From Dyadobacter soli (GTDB lineage Bacteria; Bacteroidota; Bacteroidia; Cytophagales; Spirosomataceae): DNA of 64,000 nt. Positions 25,752 to 33,311 of the stretch are shown here, in pieces. The stretch spans positions 124,001-188,000 of the forward strand of contig NZ_FNAN01000006.1 in the NCBI RefSeq assembly GCF_900101885.1. The letters are read 5' to 3'. Each line of letters begins with the position of its first letter. The first letter of the stretch is position 1. Made by a program: the position numbers and the translations under genes. The notes under the pieces are model-generated. The model did not search any database. It saw nothing but the letters and a program-made list of their open reading frames with translations, and was not told the origin of the DNA.

Positions 25752-26348
25752 ATGGCTTACGATAAATTCACCATACTGAAAAGCTCGGCAGTACCTTTGC
25801 CGATCGAAAACGTCGATACCGACCAGATCATCCCTGCGCGCTTCCTGAAAGCGACCAAGCGTGAAGGATTTGGCGACAACCTCTTCCGCGACTGGCGCTA
25901 CAATGGCGACGACACGCCGAAACAGGATTTCGTGTTGAACAACCCGATTTACTCCGGTAAAATCCTAGTAGGAGGTCGCAACTTCGGTAGCGGTTCCAGC
26001 CGCGAGCACGCTGCCTGGGCGATCTACGACTACGGTTTCCGTTGCGTGATTTCCAGCTTCTTTGCGGATATTTTCAAAGGTAACTCATTGAATATCGGTA
26101 TTTTACCTGTACAGGTGAGCCCTGAGTTTCTGAACAAAATCTTCGAAGCGATCGAGGCTGATCCGAATGCAGAGCTGGAAGTGAACCTGCCAGAGCAAAC
26201 TATCACGATCGTTTCTACGGGAGAAAAAGAATCTTTCGACATCAATGGTTATAAAAAACATAACCTGACGAACGGCTTCGACGATATCGACTATCTGCAA
26301 GCTATGAAGGGAGAGATTAAGGAATTTGAAGCAGAAAGGATATTTTAA
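25752..26348 (+). CDS. leuD: 3-isopropylmalate dehydratase small subunit
   Basis: The 198-residue partner of LeuC carries the swivel domain: [19 protein letters not shown] near the start and [17 protein letters not shown] in the middle. Length and motifs are typical of the bacterial LeuD. It is followed by an 80-base repeat-containing gap and then cimA. Confidence 0.97.
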   Translation: MAYDKFTILKSSAVPLPIENVDTDQIIPARFLKATKREGFGDNLFRDWRYNGDDTPKQDFVLNNPIYSGKILVGGRNFGSGSSREHAAWAIYDYGFRCVISSFFADIFKGNSLNIGILPVQVSPEFLNKIFEAIEADPNAELEVNLPEQTITIVSTGEKESFDINGYKKHNLTNGFDDIDYLQAMKGEIKEFEAERIF

Positions 26349-26350
26349 CA

Positions 26351-26426
26351 GGCTGTTGGCGATCGGCAGTCGGCTGTCGAATCTGATTTTCTGACCGCCG
26401 ACTGCTGACCGCCGACGGCCGATCGC
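26351..26426. repeat. REP-like GC-rich palindromic repeat between leuD and cimA
   Basis: The gap contains GCGATCGGC and, near its other end, GCCGATCGC, with AGTCGGCTGTC and GACCGCCGACT forming an inner imperfect pair and a further GACCGCCGAC copy. Very similar words (CAGTCGGCGATCGGC, GGCCGTCGGC) recur at about 49203-49238. This suggests a dispersed intergenic repeat family. Confidence 0.65.
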
Positions 26427-26428
26427 TT

Positions 26429-27991
26429 ATGAAAAGCCGCTACATAGAAATAATGGACACGACACTCCGCGATGGTGAACAAACCAGCGGGGTGTCGTTT
26501 TCCGCATCGGAGAAACTGACTATCGCCCAGATCCTGTTGCAGGAAGTGAAGGTCGACCGCATTGAAGTAGCCTCGGCACGCGTGTCGGAAGGTGAATTTC
26601 AGGCGGTTAGGAAAATCACGGACTGGGCCGGTGCGAATGGTTTTCTGGATAAAATAGAAGTACTCACGTTCGTCGACGGCGACGCGTCCATTAACTGGAT
26701 GGTACAGGCCGGCGCGAAAGTGATGAACCTCCTCACGAAAGGGTCGCTCAATCATTTGACCCACCAGCTCAAAAAGTCGCCGGAAGCGCATTTCGAGGAC
26801 ATTCGCAATGTGATCGAACTTGCGGAGACGAAAGGCATTCAATGCAATGTATATCTCGAAGATTGGAGCAACGGAATGCGTAGTTCGAAAGAATATGTTT
26901 TCCAATCGCTTGATTTTCTGACTACAATGCCGGTCAAGCGCATTTTGCTGCCTGATACACTGGGCATTCTCACACCGTTCGAGTCCTACACATTCATCAA
27001 GGAAATTGTAGATCGCTATCCTAACCAGCATTTCGAATTCCACGGTCATAATGACTATGACCTTGGTGTAGCGAATGTAATGGAAGCGCTTCGCGCGGGC
27101 GTGCAAGGTCTGCACCTGACTGTGAACGGCATGGGTGAGCGCACGGGCAACGCGCCGCTCGCGAGCACGATTGCGGTGATCAACGACCTGATGCCGGAAT
27201 GTACGACGGCGGTCAATGAGAAGTCGCTGTACTCGATCAGCAAGCTGGTGGAAACGTTTTCGGGGATTCGCATTCCTGCTAATAAACCGATTGTAGGAGA
27301 AAGTGTTTTTACACAAACTGCTGGTATTCATGCAGATGGAGATAAAAAGAACAATCTCTATTTCAGCAAACTGATGCCCGAACGCTTCGGTCGTCAGCGT
27401 TTGTATGCATTGGGGAAAACTTCGGGCAAGGCGAATATCGAGAATAACCTCCGCGACCTGGGCATTTCGCTTTCGGATGCTGATTTGAAAAAGGTAACCC
27501 AACGCATTATAGAGCTCGGCGACCGTAAGGAAGTGGTGACACCGGAGGATTTGCCCTACATTATCTCCGATATCCTCGACAGCGACGCGATCGAGGAGAA
27601 GGTGGTGATCACCAACTACGTGCTCACGCATTCCAAAAACCTGAAACCTTCTGCCACATTGCAGATATCTTTTGGCGAAGAAGTTTTTGAAGAGAATGCG
27701 CAGGGCGACGGCCAGTATGATGCATTTATGAATGCATTGAAAAAGATTTACGTCAAAAAGGGGATCGAGTTGCCAATGCTGAGCGATTATGCCGTACGCA
27801 TTCCGCCGGGCGGTAAGACGGACGCATTGTGCGAGACGATCATTACCTGGGAAATCAATGGCAAGGAAGTCAAGACACGTGGTCTGGATTCGGACCAGAC
27901 GTTCTCGGCCATCAAGGCGACGCAGAAAATGCTCAATCTCATTGGCGTTCCCGAAAATAAAATTGAACCAATCGCTAATGCATTGTCGTAA
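26429..27991 (+). CDS. cimA: (R)-citramalate synthase (Leptospira-type CimA)
   Basis: The 520-residue protein is a DRE-TIM aldolase-type acyltransferase: [44 protein letters not shown], and a C-terminal regulatory domain with DYAVRIPPGGKTDALCET. By memory it follows Leptospira citramalate synthase almost block by block (SFSASEKL, NLLTKGSLNHL, NVYLEDWSNGMRSS, IHADGDKKNNLY), more so than 2-isopropylmalate synthase. The expected reaction is pyruvate plus acetyl-CoA to citramalate, giving 2-oxobutyrate via LeuCD/LeuB. The alternative is a second 2-isopropylmalate synthase. A separate short leuA follows leuB, which supports the citramalate call. Confidence 0.82.
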   Translation: MKSRYIEIMDTTLRDGEQTSGVSFSASEKLTIAQILLQEVKVDRIEVASARVSEGEFQAVRKITDWAGANGFLDKIEVLTFVDGDASINWMVQAGAKVMNLLTKGSLNHLTHQLKKSPEAHFEDIRNVIELAETKGIQCNVYLEDWSNGMRSSKEYVFQSLDFLTTMPVKRILLPDTLGILTPFESYTFIKEIVDRYPNQHFEFHGHNDYDLGVANVMEALRAGVQGLHLTVNGMGERTGNAPLASTIAVINDLMPECTTAVNEKSLYSISKLVETFSGIRIPANKPIVGESVFTQTAGIHADGDKKNNLYFSKLMPERFGRQRLYALGKTSGKANIENNLRDLGISLSDADLKKVTQRIIELGDRKEVVTPEDLPYIISDILDSDAIEEKVVITNYVLTHSKNLKPSATLQISFGEEVFEENAQGDGQYDAFMNALKKIYVKKGIELPMLSDYAVRIPPGGKTDALCETIITWEINGKEVKTRGLDSDQTFSAIKATQKMLNLIGVPENKIEPIANALS

Positions 27992-28043
27992 GGCAGTGCA
28001 TTTATTTTGTTTATAATTTATTGAATATCAATTAAATCACTTG

Positions 28044-29114
28044 ATGAAAAAGCATATCCTTATCGTTCCGGGCGACGGAATCGGACAAGAAGTTACAGAG
28101 GTAGGAAAGGCAGTGTTGGTAAAAATCGCCGAGAAATTCGGTCATGAATTCACTTACGACGAAGCATTGATGGGCCACGTGGCCATCGAAGCGACGGGTA
28201 ACCCGCTTCCGGATGAGACATTGGAGAAGATGCGCAACTCTGACGCAATCCTTTTCGGTGCCGTTGGTCACCCGAAATACGACAACGATCCTACCGCCAA
28301 AGTTCGCCCTGAGCAAGGCTTGCTGAAAATGCGTAAAGAGTTGGGTTTGTATGCCAACCTCCGTCCGATCAAGTTGTTCGACGAGCTATTGGGCGCTTCT
28401 TCCATCCGTCCTGAAATCCTGAAAGGCTCGGATATCCTTTTCTTCCGTGAATTGACCGGCGATATCTATTTCGGAGAAAAAGGTCGTAAAAACGATAACA
28501 ACACTGCCTATGACATCGCGGAATATAGCCGTTACGAAGTGGAGCGCATTGCCCGCAAGGCATTCGAAGCTGCTCGTACACGTGGCAAACGTCTTTGCTC
28601 AGTAGATAAGGCTAATGTTTTGGAAACCAGCCGTCTGTGGCGTGAAGTGATCCAGGCATTGGCTCCTGAATATCCTGACATTACTGTTGAACACCAGTTC
28701 GTGGACGCAGCAGCGATGATGCTCATCAAAGATCCTAAGCGTTTCGATGTGGTTGTAACTGCAAACTTGTTCGGAGATATCCTTACCGACGAGGCGAGCC
28801 AGATCGCCGGATCGATGGGTATGCTCGCTTCGGCGTCTGTCGGCGACAGCACCGGCGTTTACGAACCGATCCACGGCTCGGCGCACGACATTACTGGTAA
28901 AGGTGTCGCAAACCCCTTGGCATCAGTACTTTCAGCTGGATTGCTCCTCGATATTTCATTTGGTTTGAAAGAGGAATCGGAAGCGATTATTTCGGCAGTT
29001 GACAAGTTGCTGAAAGATGGTTTCAGAACGCGCGACATTGCCGATGCAACCACTCCGGCCGATAAGGTGCTGAACACCCAGCAGGCAGGCGAAGAGCTTT
29101 TGAAAAGAATCTAA
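28044..29114 (+). CDS. leuB: 3-isopropylmalate dehydrogenase
   Basis: LeuB oxidatively decarboxylates 3-isopropylmalate and 3-methylmalate. The 356-residue protein has VPGDGIGQEV, GAVGHPKYD, the substrate-loop LRPIKLF and RELTGDIYFGEKGR, and the Mg-binding DAAAMMLIKDP and ANLFGDILTDEASQ, then GSAHDITGKGVANP for NAD. The ATG at 28044 follows an in-frame TTG at 28041 and is taken as the start. It is the last gene before the leuA attenuator. Confidence 0.97.
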   Translation: MKKHILIVPGDGIGQEVTEVGKAVLVKIAEKFGHEFTYDEALMGHVAIEATGNPLPDETLEKMRNSDAILFGAVGHPKYDNDPTAKVRPEQGLLKMRKELGLYANLRPIKLFDELLGASSIRPEILKGSDILFFRELTGDIYFGEKGRKNDNNTAYDIAEYSRYEVERIARKAFEAARTRGKRLCSVDKANVLETSRLWREVIQALAPEYPDITVEHQFVDAAAMMLIKDPKRFDVVVTANLFGDILTDEASQIAGSMGMLASASVGDSTGVYEPIHGSAHDITGKGVANPLASVLSAGLLLDISFGLKEESEAIISAVDKLLKDGFRTRDIADATTPADKVLNTQQAGEELLKRI

Positions 29115-29141
29115 AAAATTTCAAAGTTTTGCCAAACAATA

Positions 29142-29172
29142 TTTGTTGCATTCAAAACTTGTGCTTTCTTTG
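29142..29172 (+). promoter_or_regulatory. Candidate promoter of the leuA leader transcript
   Basis: TTTG (29142-29145) lies 19 bases before TTTCTTTG (29165-29172), which fits TAnnTTTG except for one position. Transcription would begin near 29178, 35 bases before the leader peptide, so leuA can be transcribed separately from leuB. Confidence 0.55.
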
Positions 29173-29212
29173 CAGAAGAAACTCGCGGTCAGCGAAATTT
29201 CGCAACAATAAT

Positions 29213-29260
29213 ATGAGCCAACAAGATAACCTCATTCTCAATCTCCAACAGCTACCGTGA
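29213..29260 (+). CDS. leuA leader peptide (MSQQDNLILNLQQLP)
   Basis: This 15-codon frame ends in TGA at 29258 and contains four Leu codons (three CTC, one CTA) and one Ile. The Leu codons at positions 7 and 9 lie in segment 1 of the attenuator that follows. The composition and position match a leucine-sensing leader. Confidence 0.88.
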   Translation: MSQQDNLILNLQQLP

Positions 29261-29322
29261 GGCCGGGAAAGGTTATGTTTTGATAAGTTACAGACCCTTT
29301 CCCGTGACAAGGAAAGGGTTTT
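29226..29322 (+). promoter_or_regulatory. Ribosome-mediated transcription attenuator of leuA
   Basis: Segment 1 (29226-29239, in codons 5-9) pairs with segment 2 (29265-29276) in 12 pairs with a two-base bulge and one G-U. Segment 2 (29264-29272, CGGGAAAGG) pairs perfectly with segment 3 (29296-29304) as the antiterminator. Segment 3 (29294-29302) pairs perfectly with segment 4 (29311-29319), followed by TTTT, as the terminator. A ribosome stalled at Leu7 or Leu9 would release segment 2 and allow transcription of leuA. Confidence 0.9.
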
Positions 29323-29323
29323 A
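29294..29323 (+). terminator. Attenuator terminator before leuA
   Basis: ACCCTTTCC, an eight-base loop and GGAAAGGGT form a perfect nine-pair stem with a T run directly after it. It ends about 55 bases before the leuA ATG. Confidence 0.88.
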
Positions 29324-29377
29324 TATTGCCTGAAATATTGTTAAATTCGTGTCCCATTAAAAAATTAATACCCACCA

Positions 29378-30532
29378 ATGAGTAATCGAGTTCAGATCTT
29401 CGACACTACTTTACGAGACGGCGAGCAGGTTCCTGGCAGCCAATTGACCACAGAAGAAAAAATCGTGGTTGCTACACAACTCGAAAAGCTGGGGGTAGAT
29501 ATTATCGAAGCCGGCTTCCCGGTTTCAAGTCCCGGAGACTTTCGTTCTGTTGTAGAAATCTCCAAAGCGGTTCGTGAGCCGATCATTTGTGCGCTCTCGC
29601 GTGCGGTGCAAGGTGATATCGACGCTGCTGCCGACGCATTGCAGTATGCACAGCGGGCACGTATCCACACGGGTATCGGTTCATCCGACATTCATATCCA
29701 GCATAAATTCAATACTACCCGTGAAAAAATCATTGAAAGAGCAATCGCGGCTACGAAATATGCTAAATCCAAAGTGGAGGATGTTGAATTCTATTGCGAA
29801 GATGCAGGCCGTGCAGACCTGGTGTTCCTTTCGCAACTGGTAGAAGCGGTGATCGGCGCCGGAGCAACGGTGGTGAATATTCCTGACACGACTGGCTACT
29901 GCTTGCCAGATGAGTACGGAAACAAAATCAAATACATTTTCGAACATGTTTCGAACATTCATAAAGCTACTATTTCGATCCACTGCCACAATGACCTCGG
30001 CCTGGCGACTGCGAACTCCATTGCAGGTATCAATCAGGGTGCGCGTCAGGTAGAGGTTACGATCAATGGTATCGGCGAGCGCGCCGGTAATACTTCGCTG
30101 GAAGAGGTGGTAATGGCATTGAAAGTACACCAGGAGCTGGGTCTTGAAACGGGCATTAACACGCAGCACATTTACCCGACAAGCCAACTGGTGTCGAAAA
30201 TGATGCGTATGCCGGTGCAAGCCAACAAGGCGATCGTGGGCCGCAATGCATTCGCGCATTCATCGGGTATCCACCAGGACGGCTTCCTGAAAAACAATTT
30301 GAACTATGAAATCATGAACCCGCAGGACGTGGGTGTCGATAAGTCCGACATCGTACTGACTGCCCGCAGCGGACGCCATGCATTGAAGCACCGCCTGGAA
30401 TTGTTAGGGTTCTCCTTCGAAAAAGCAGCGCTTGACGAACTGTATACGCGCTTCCTCGAAGTAGCCGATATTAAGAAAGAAGTTAACGACGGAGATCTGG
30501 TTGAGCTGGTGCGGACAGCGGAAGCGGTTTAA
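29378..30532 (+). CDS. leuA: 2-isopropylmalate synthase (short form)
   Basis: LeuA condenses 2-oxoisovalerate with acetyl-CoA, the first committed step to leucine. The 384-residue protein has [38 protein letters not shown] and [14 protein letters not shown], and [15 protein letters not shown]. It is shorter than the 500-plus residue enzymes and lacks the C-terminal leucine-binding LeuA dimer domain, so allosteric feedback by leucine may be absent. Control by the upstream attenuator could compensate (inference). A terminator follows. Confidence 0.95.
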   Translation: MSNRVQIFDTTLRDGEQVPGSQLTTEEKIVVATQLEKLGVDIIEAGFPVSSPGDFRSVVEISKAVREPIICALSRAVQGDIDAAADALQYAQRARIHTGIGSSDIHIQHKFNTTREKIIERAIAATKYAKSKVEDVEFYCEDAGRADLVFLSQLVEAVIGAGATVVNIPDTTGYCLPDEYGNKIKYIFEHVSNIHKATISIHCHNDLGLATANSIAGINQGARQVEVTINGIGERAGNTSLEEVVMALKVHQELGLETGINTQHIYPTSQLVSKMMRMPVQANKAIVGRNAFAHSSGIHQDGFLKNNLNYEIMNPQDVGVDKSDIVLTARSGRHALKHRLELLGFSFEKAALDELYTRFLEVADIKKEVNDGDLVELVRTAEAV

Positions 30533-30631
30533 TTAGAATATCCTTAGAATTAGTTAACAGCTTGAATCTGAATTTGATGTTTTAAAGAATTTTTTGTAAG
30601 ATTACATATTCAATAACATCCATCAGATTGC

Positions 30632-30670
30632 AAAAAGCCCTCGGTGATTCTGACTAAGGGCTTTTTCTTT
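30632..30670 (+). terminator. Terminator after leuA
   Basis: AAAAAGCCCT (30632-30641) pairs perfectly with AGGGCTTTTT (30657-30666), followed by more T residues. The A-rich 5' arm lets it also serve purU, whose stop is at 30674 on the other strand. Confidence 0.88.
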
Positions 30671-30673
30671 GTT

Positions 30674-31507
30674 TTACAGGATAATGGTGCGGTTGTGATG
30701 AATGAAAACGCGGTCGTTAAAAACCAGTTTCAAAGCCTTCGAGAGCACCGATTTTTCTGTATCTTTTCCCAAAGTCGCCATATCCGAAGCGGTCAGTTTG
30801 TGATCGACTTCCTTCACATCCTGCGCGATGATCGGACCTTCGTCGAGGTCGTCGTTCACAAAATGCGCGGTTGCTCCAATGATTTTCACGCCACGTTCGT
30901 AAGCCTGCCGGTAGGGGTTTGCCCCGATAAATGCGGGCAGGAATGAATGGTGGATATTCACGATCCGGTTTGGAAAATGTTCGACGAATTGCGGGGTGAT
31001 AATGCGCATATATTTAGCAAGCACCACATAATCCGGACGGTAAATATCCAGCGTTCTCAGTATTACTTCCTCATGCTCTTCGCGGGTTTTGTTTTCATGC
31101 GAAATAAAATGAAAAGGTATCCCAAACTTGCCTACCAGCGGCTGCAACGTATTATAGTTGCTTATAACTGCCATTATCGTCGCATCCAGCTCATTGAATG
31201 CGTAGCGGATCAGCAATTCGCCGAGGCAGTGGTGCTCTTTGGTCACCATCAGCACAATGTCCTTATTCTTTTTCGGGTTAATGCGCAGGTTCAGTCCTGC
31301 CGGTAACTCGGTTTGAAGAGCTTTTAACAATTCAGGAATATCGGTTTCGCCTTCGAATTCGGTACGCATGAAAAAGTAGCGCGAAGGGCTCACATATTCG
31401 TCGTTACTGATGATATTCTGATTGTGGGCAAAAAGAATGCGGGTAACGTGATAGATCAAGCCCTTGTGATCGGGGCCGTCCATTAATAAGATATGTCTTT
31501 GACTCAT
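30674..31507 (-). CDS. purU: Formyltetrahydrofolate deformylase
   Basis: PurU hydrolyses 10-formyl-THF to THF and formate, balancing one-carbon pools. The 277-residue protein has an N-terminal ACT domain (LLMDGPDHKGLIYHVTRILF) and a formyltransferase-fold catalytic domain with NIHHSFLPAFIGANPYRQAYERGVK and the Asp-containing DEGPII. Length and domain order are standard. It converges with leuA and diverges from msrC. Confidence 0.96.
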   Translation of the reverse strand: MSQRHILLMDGPDHKGLIYHVTRILFAHNQNIISNDEYVSPSRYFFMRTEFEGETDIPELLKALQTELPAGLNLRINPKKNKDIVLMVTKEHHCLGELLIRYAFNELDATIMAVISNYNTLQPLVGKFGIPFHFISHENKTREEHEEVILRTLDIYRPDYVVLAKYMRIITPQFVEHFPNRIVNIHHSFLPAFIGANPYRQAYERGVKIIGATAHFVNDDLDEGPIIAQDVKEVDHKLTASDMATLGKDTEKSVLSKALKLVFNDRVFIHHNRTIIL

Positions 31508-31652
31508 GAAGGGTTTGCTTGTGGCACTTGTCGGAGTTCAAATATACAACACAAGCCGTGCTATTAGCCGCTCAGCAATAGTGCATTTCCATATTATTGT
31601 AACTATTCAAATGACATCCGTGTTAATCAGGAATAATGCAGTTTTTGATACT

Positions 31653-32138
31653 ATGGCAGAGACATTATTTATTCCAACAGATACAAGCAGAAAAGAGGTT
31701 TATGAAGCGCTTTTCCCACAAATAGAGGCGCTTATCGTTGATGAAAGCGACCTTACGGCCAACCTGGCGAATATAACTGCGGTTTTAAAAGAGGCATTCG
31801 GGTTTTTCTGGGTGGGGTTTTATCTCGTGAAAGAAGGGCAACTGGTGCTCGGCCCGTTTCAGGGGCCCATCGCATGTACGCGTATACCCTTTCACAAGGG
31901 CGTGTGCGGCGCGAGTTACTCACGCGCCGAAACCATCGTCGTACCGGATGTAGAGCAGTTTCCGGGCCATATTGCGTGCAGCTCGGCGTCGCGTTCGGAA
32001 ATTGTAGTGCCGGTTTTTCATAGGAACGGAACAGTAGCAATGGTGCTGGACGTGGATAGCGACCAGCTCGATGATTTCAGCGAAACGGACCGTGAAGCAT
32101 TGGAAAAAGTGGCAGCGCTGATCACCCGAAAACTCTGA
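31653..32138 (+). CDS. msrC: Free methionine-(R)-sulfoxide reductase (GAF domain)
   Basis: This enzyme reduces free methionine-R-sulfoxide, protecting against oxidative damage. The 161-residue GAF protein has three cysteines, C75, C85 and C109, whose spacing (10 and 24) equals that of the E. coli enzyme as I remember it (84, 94, 118). The HKGVCG and VVPDVEQFPGHIAC motifs are characteristic. I start at the ATG 31653, not the upstream 31506, because the extra 49 residues are not seen in the family. Confidence 0.93.
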   Translation: MAETLFIPTDTSRKEVYEALFPQIEALIVDESDLTANLANITAVLKEAFGFFWVGFYLVKEGQLVLGPFQGPIACTRIPFHKGVCGASYSRAETIVVPDVEQFPGHIACSSASRSEIVVPVFHRNGTVAMVLDVDSDQLDDFSETDREALEKVAALITRKL

Positions 32139-32151
32139 TTATAATTAAAAA

Positions 32152-32182
32152 GCCTCGCACCGGTACCGGTGCGAGGCCATAA
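32152..32182 (-). terminator. Terminator between msrC and the muconolactone-isomerase-like gene
   Basis: A perfect 26-base palindrome (arm GCCTCGCACCGGT, 32152-32164) lies in the gap. On the minus strand it is followed by TTTTT, so it chiefly ends the 32200-32496 gene; it also lies after msrC. Confidence 0.8.
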
Positions 32183-32199
32183 AATGTCGTGGAGTGTTA

Positions 32200-32496
32200 T
32201 CAGTTCAATGAAAACATGGGCAAACGAAGCGCCACAACGTTATTGAACATTAGCTTGGTTATTTTAGGATCCATATAATCGATCAGCGGAAATTCCGAGA
32301 CGAGCGACATTACTTCAAATTCAGTTTCTGCTCTAACCACACACCAGAGCCGCGAGTAATCATCGGACAAGGCATAAGACATCAGCCTTCCTTGCTCCAT
32401 CAGTTCATTAATCTTTTTTCTCTGAGCAGGTATTTTTGCTGTGAAATCTTCCGACATGACAGCCGGCAGCTGGATTTCAACCATATATTGGCTCAT
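32200..32496 (-). CDS. Muconolactone-isomerase-like ferredoxin-fold protein
   Basis: The 98-residue protein matches the small dimeric alpha-beta-barrel pattern of muconolactone delta-isomerase-like proteins: MVEIQLPAVMSEDFTAKIPAQRKKINELMEQGRL, RLWCVVRAETEFEVMSLVSEFPL. Nothing in the neighbourhood points to catechol breakdown, so the specific function is open. Confidence 0.7.
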   Translation of the reverse strand: MSQYMVEIQLPAVMSEDFTAKIPAQRKKINELMEQGRLMSYALSDDYSRLWCVVRAETEFEVMSLVSEFPLIDYMDPKITKLMFNNVVALRLPMFSLN

Positions 32497-32741
32497 GGGC
32501 GATAGATTTTAGGTTGTATTTATTAAATGATATGCGCCGCTGAATAGTTCCTTGGCGCTAAGTGCCCAGCATTTGACAATAGTTTTCCAGATGTTCCAAC
32601 CATTTTGATAATGAGGGTGTCAGACAATTTACGACGTGCACGAGAGCACAAGTCGGATCATAACGCAACAGTAATCGGCTATCTTATGGGTAGAGGTGCT
32701 GAATTTATTTACAAACCGAACGAAGCACCCCTAACCTTCGG

Positions 32742-33311
32742 ATGACGTTTAACGAAAAGGAACTGGTGACAGGCTGCAAGCAGCGTAACCGCATCGCCCA
32801 GAAACAGCTATATGATGTTTTTGGGGGTAAGCTGTTCGCTATTTGCCTGCGCTACACGAAAAACCGCGCCGACGCGGAAGACGTGTTGCAGGATGCCTTC
32901 ATCAAAATTTACGAAAACATAGATTCTTTCAGGGCTGACAGCCCGCTGGAATACTGGCTCAGATCGGTGGTAGTAAACACGGCGCTGAACCATTTGCGGC
33001 AACAGAAATACCTGAAAGAACTGGATGACATAGATGTGCATCATAATGGTCTGTCGGACAGGGAGTTTACGCTGGGTAATTTCCAGATGCAGCAGCTCAT
33101 GGAAATGATCCGTGAATTGCCGCCCGGCTGCCAGACGATCTTCAATCTCTACGCGATTGAAGGTTACCAGCACAATGAGATCGCCCAGATGTTGGGTATC
33201 TCCGAAGGAACGTCTAAGTCGCAATACTCGCGGGCAAGGACATTACTTCAACAAAAATTGAACAAAGAAAAAAGATTTGATGATGGATCCGTCCAACATA
33301 AACAATTTTGA
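32742..33311 (+). CDS. ECF-type RNA polymerase sigma factor
   Basis: The 189-residue protein has sigma region 2 (LFAICLRYTKNRADAEDVLQDAFIKIYENID) and region 4 (LPPGCQTIFNLYAIEGYQHNEIAQMLGISEGTSKSQYSRARTLLQ), as in Bacteroidota sigma-70 ECF proteins. It overlaps the start of the following anti-sigma-like gene by about 30 bases, so the two are translationally coupled. The 245-base gap upstream holds no recognisable gene. Confidence 0.93.
   Translation: MTFNEKELVTGCKQRNRIAQKQLYDVFGGKLFAICLRYTKNRADAEDVLQDAFIKIYENIDSFRADSPLEYWLRSVVVNTALNHLRQQKYLKELDDIDVHHNGLSDREFTLGNFQMQQLMEMIRELPPGCQTIFNLYAIEGYQHNEIAQMLGISEGTSKSQYSRARTLLQQKLNKEKRFDDGSVQHKQF

Noticed and set aside
26345..27631. A 428-residue open frame on the minus strand opposite cimA
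   Set aside because: It mirrors the coding frame of cimA, has no recognisable domain, and its start falls in coding sequence; it is an antisense shadow.
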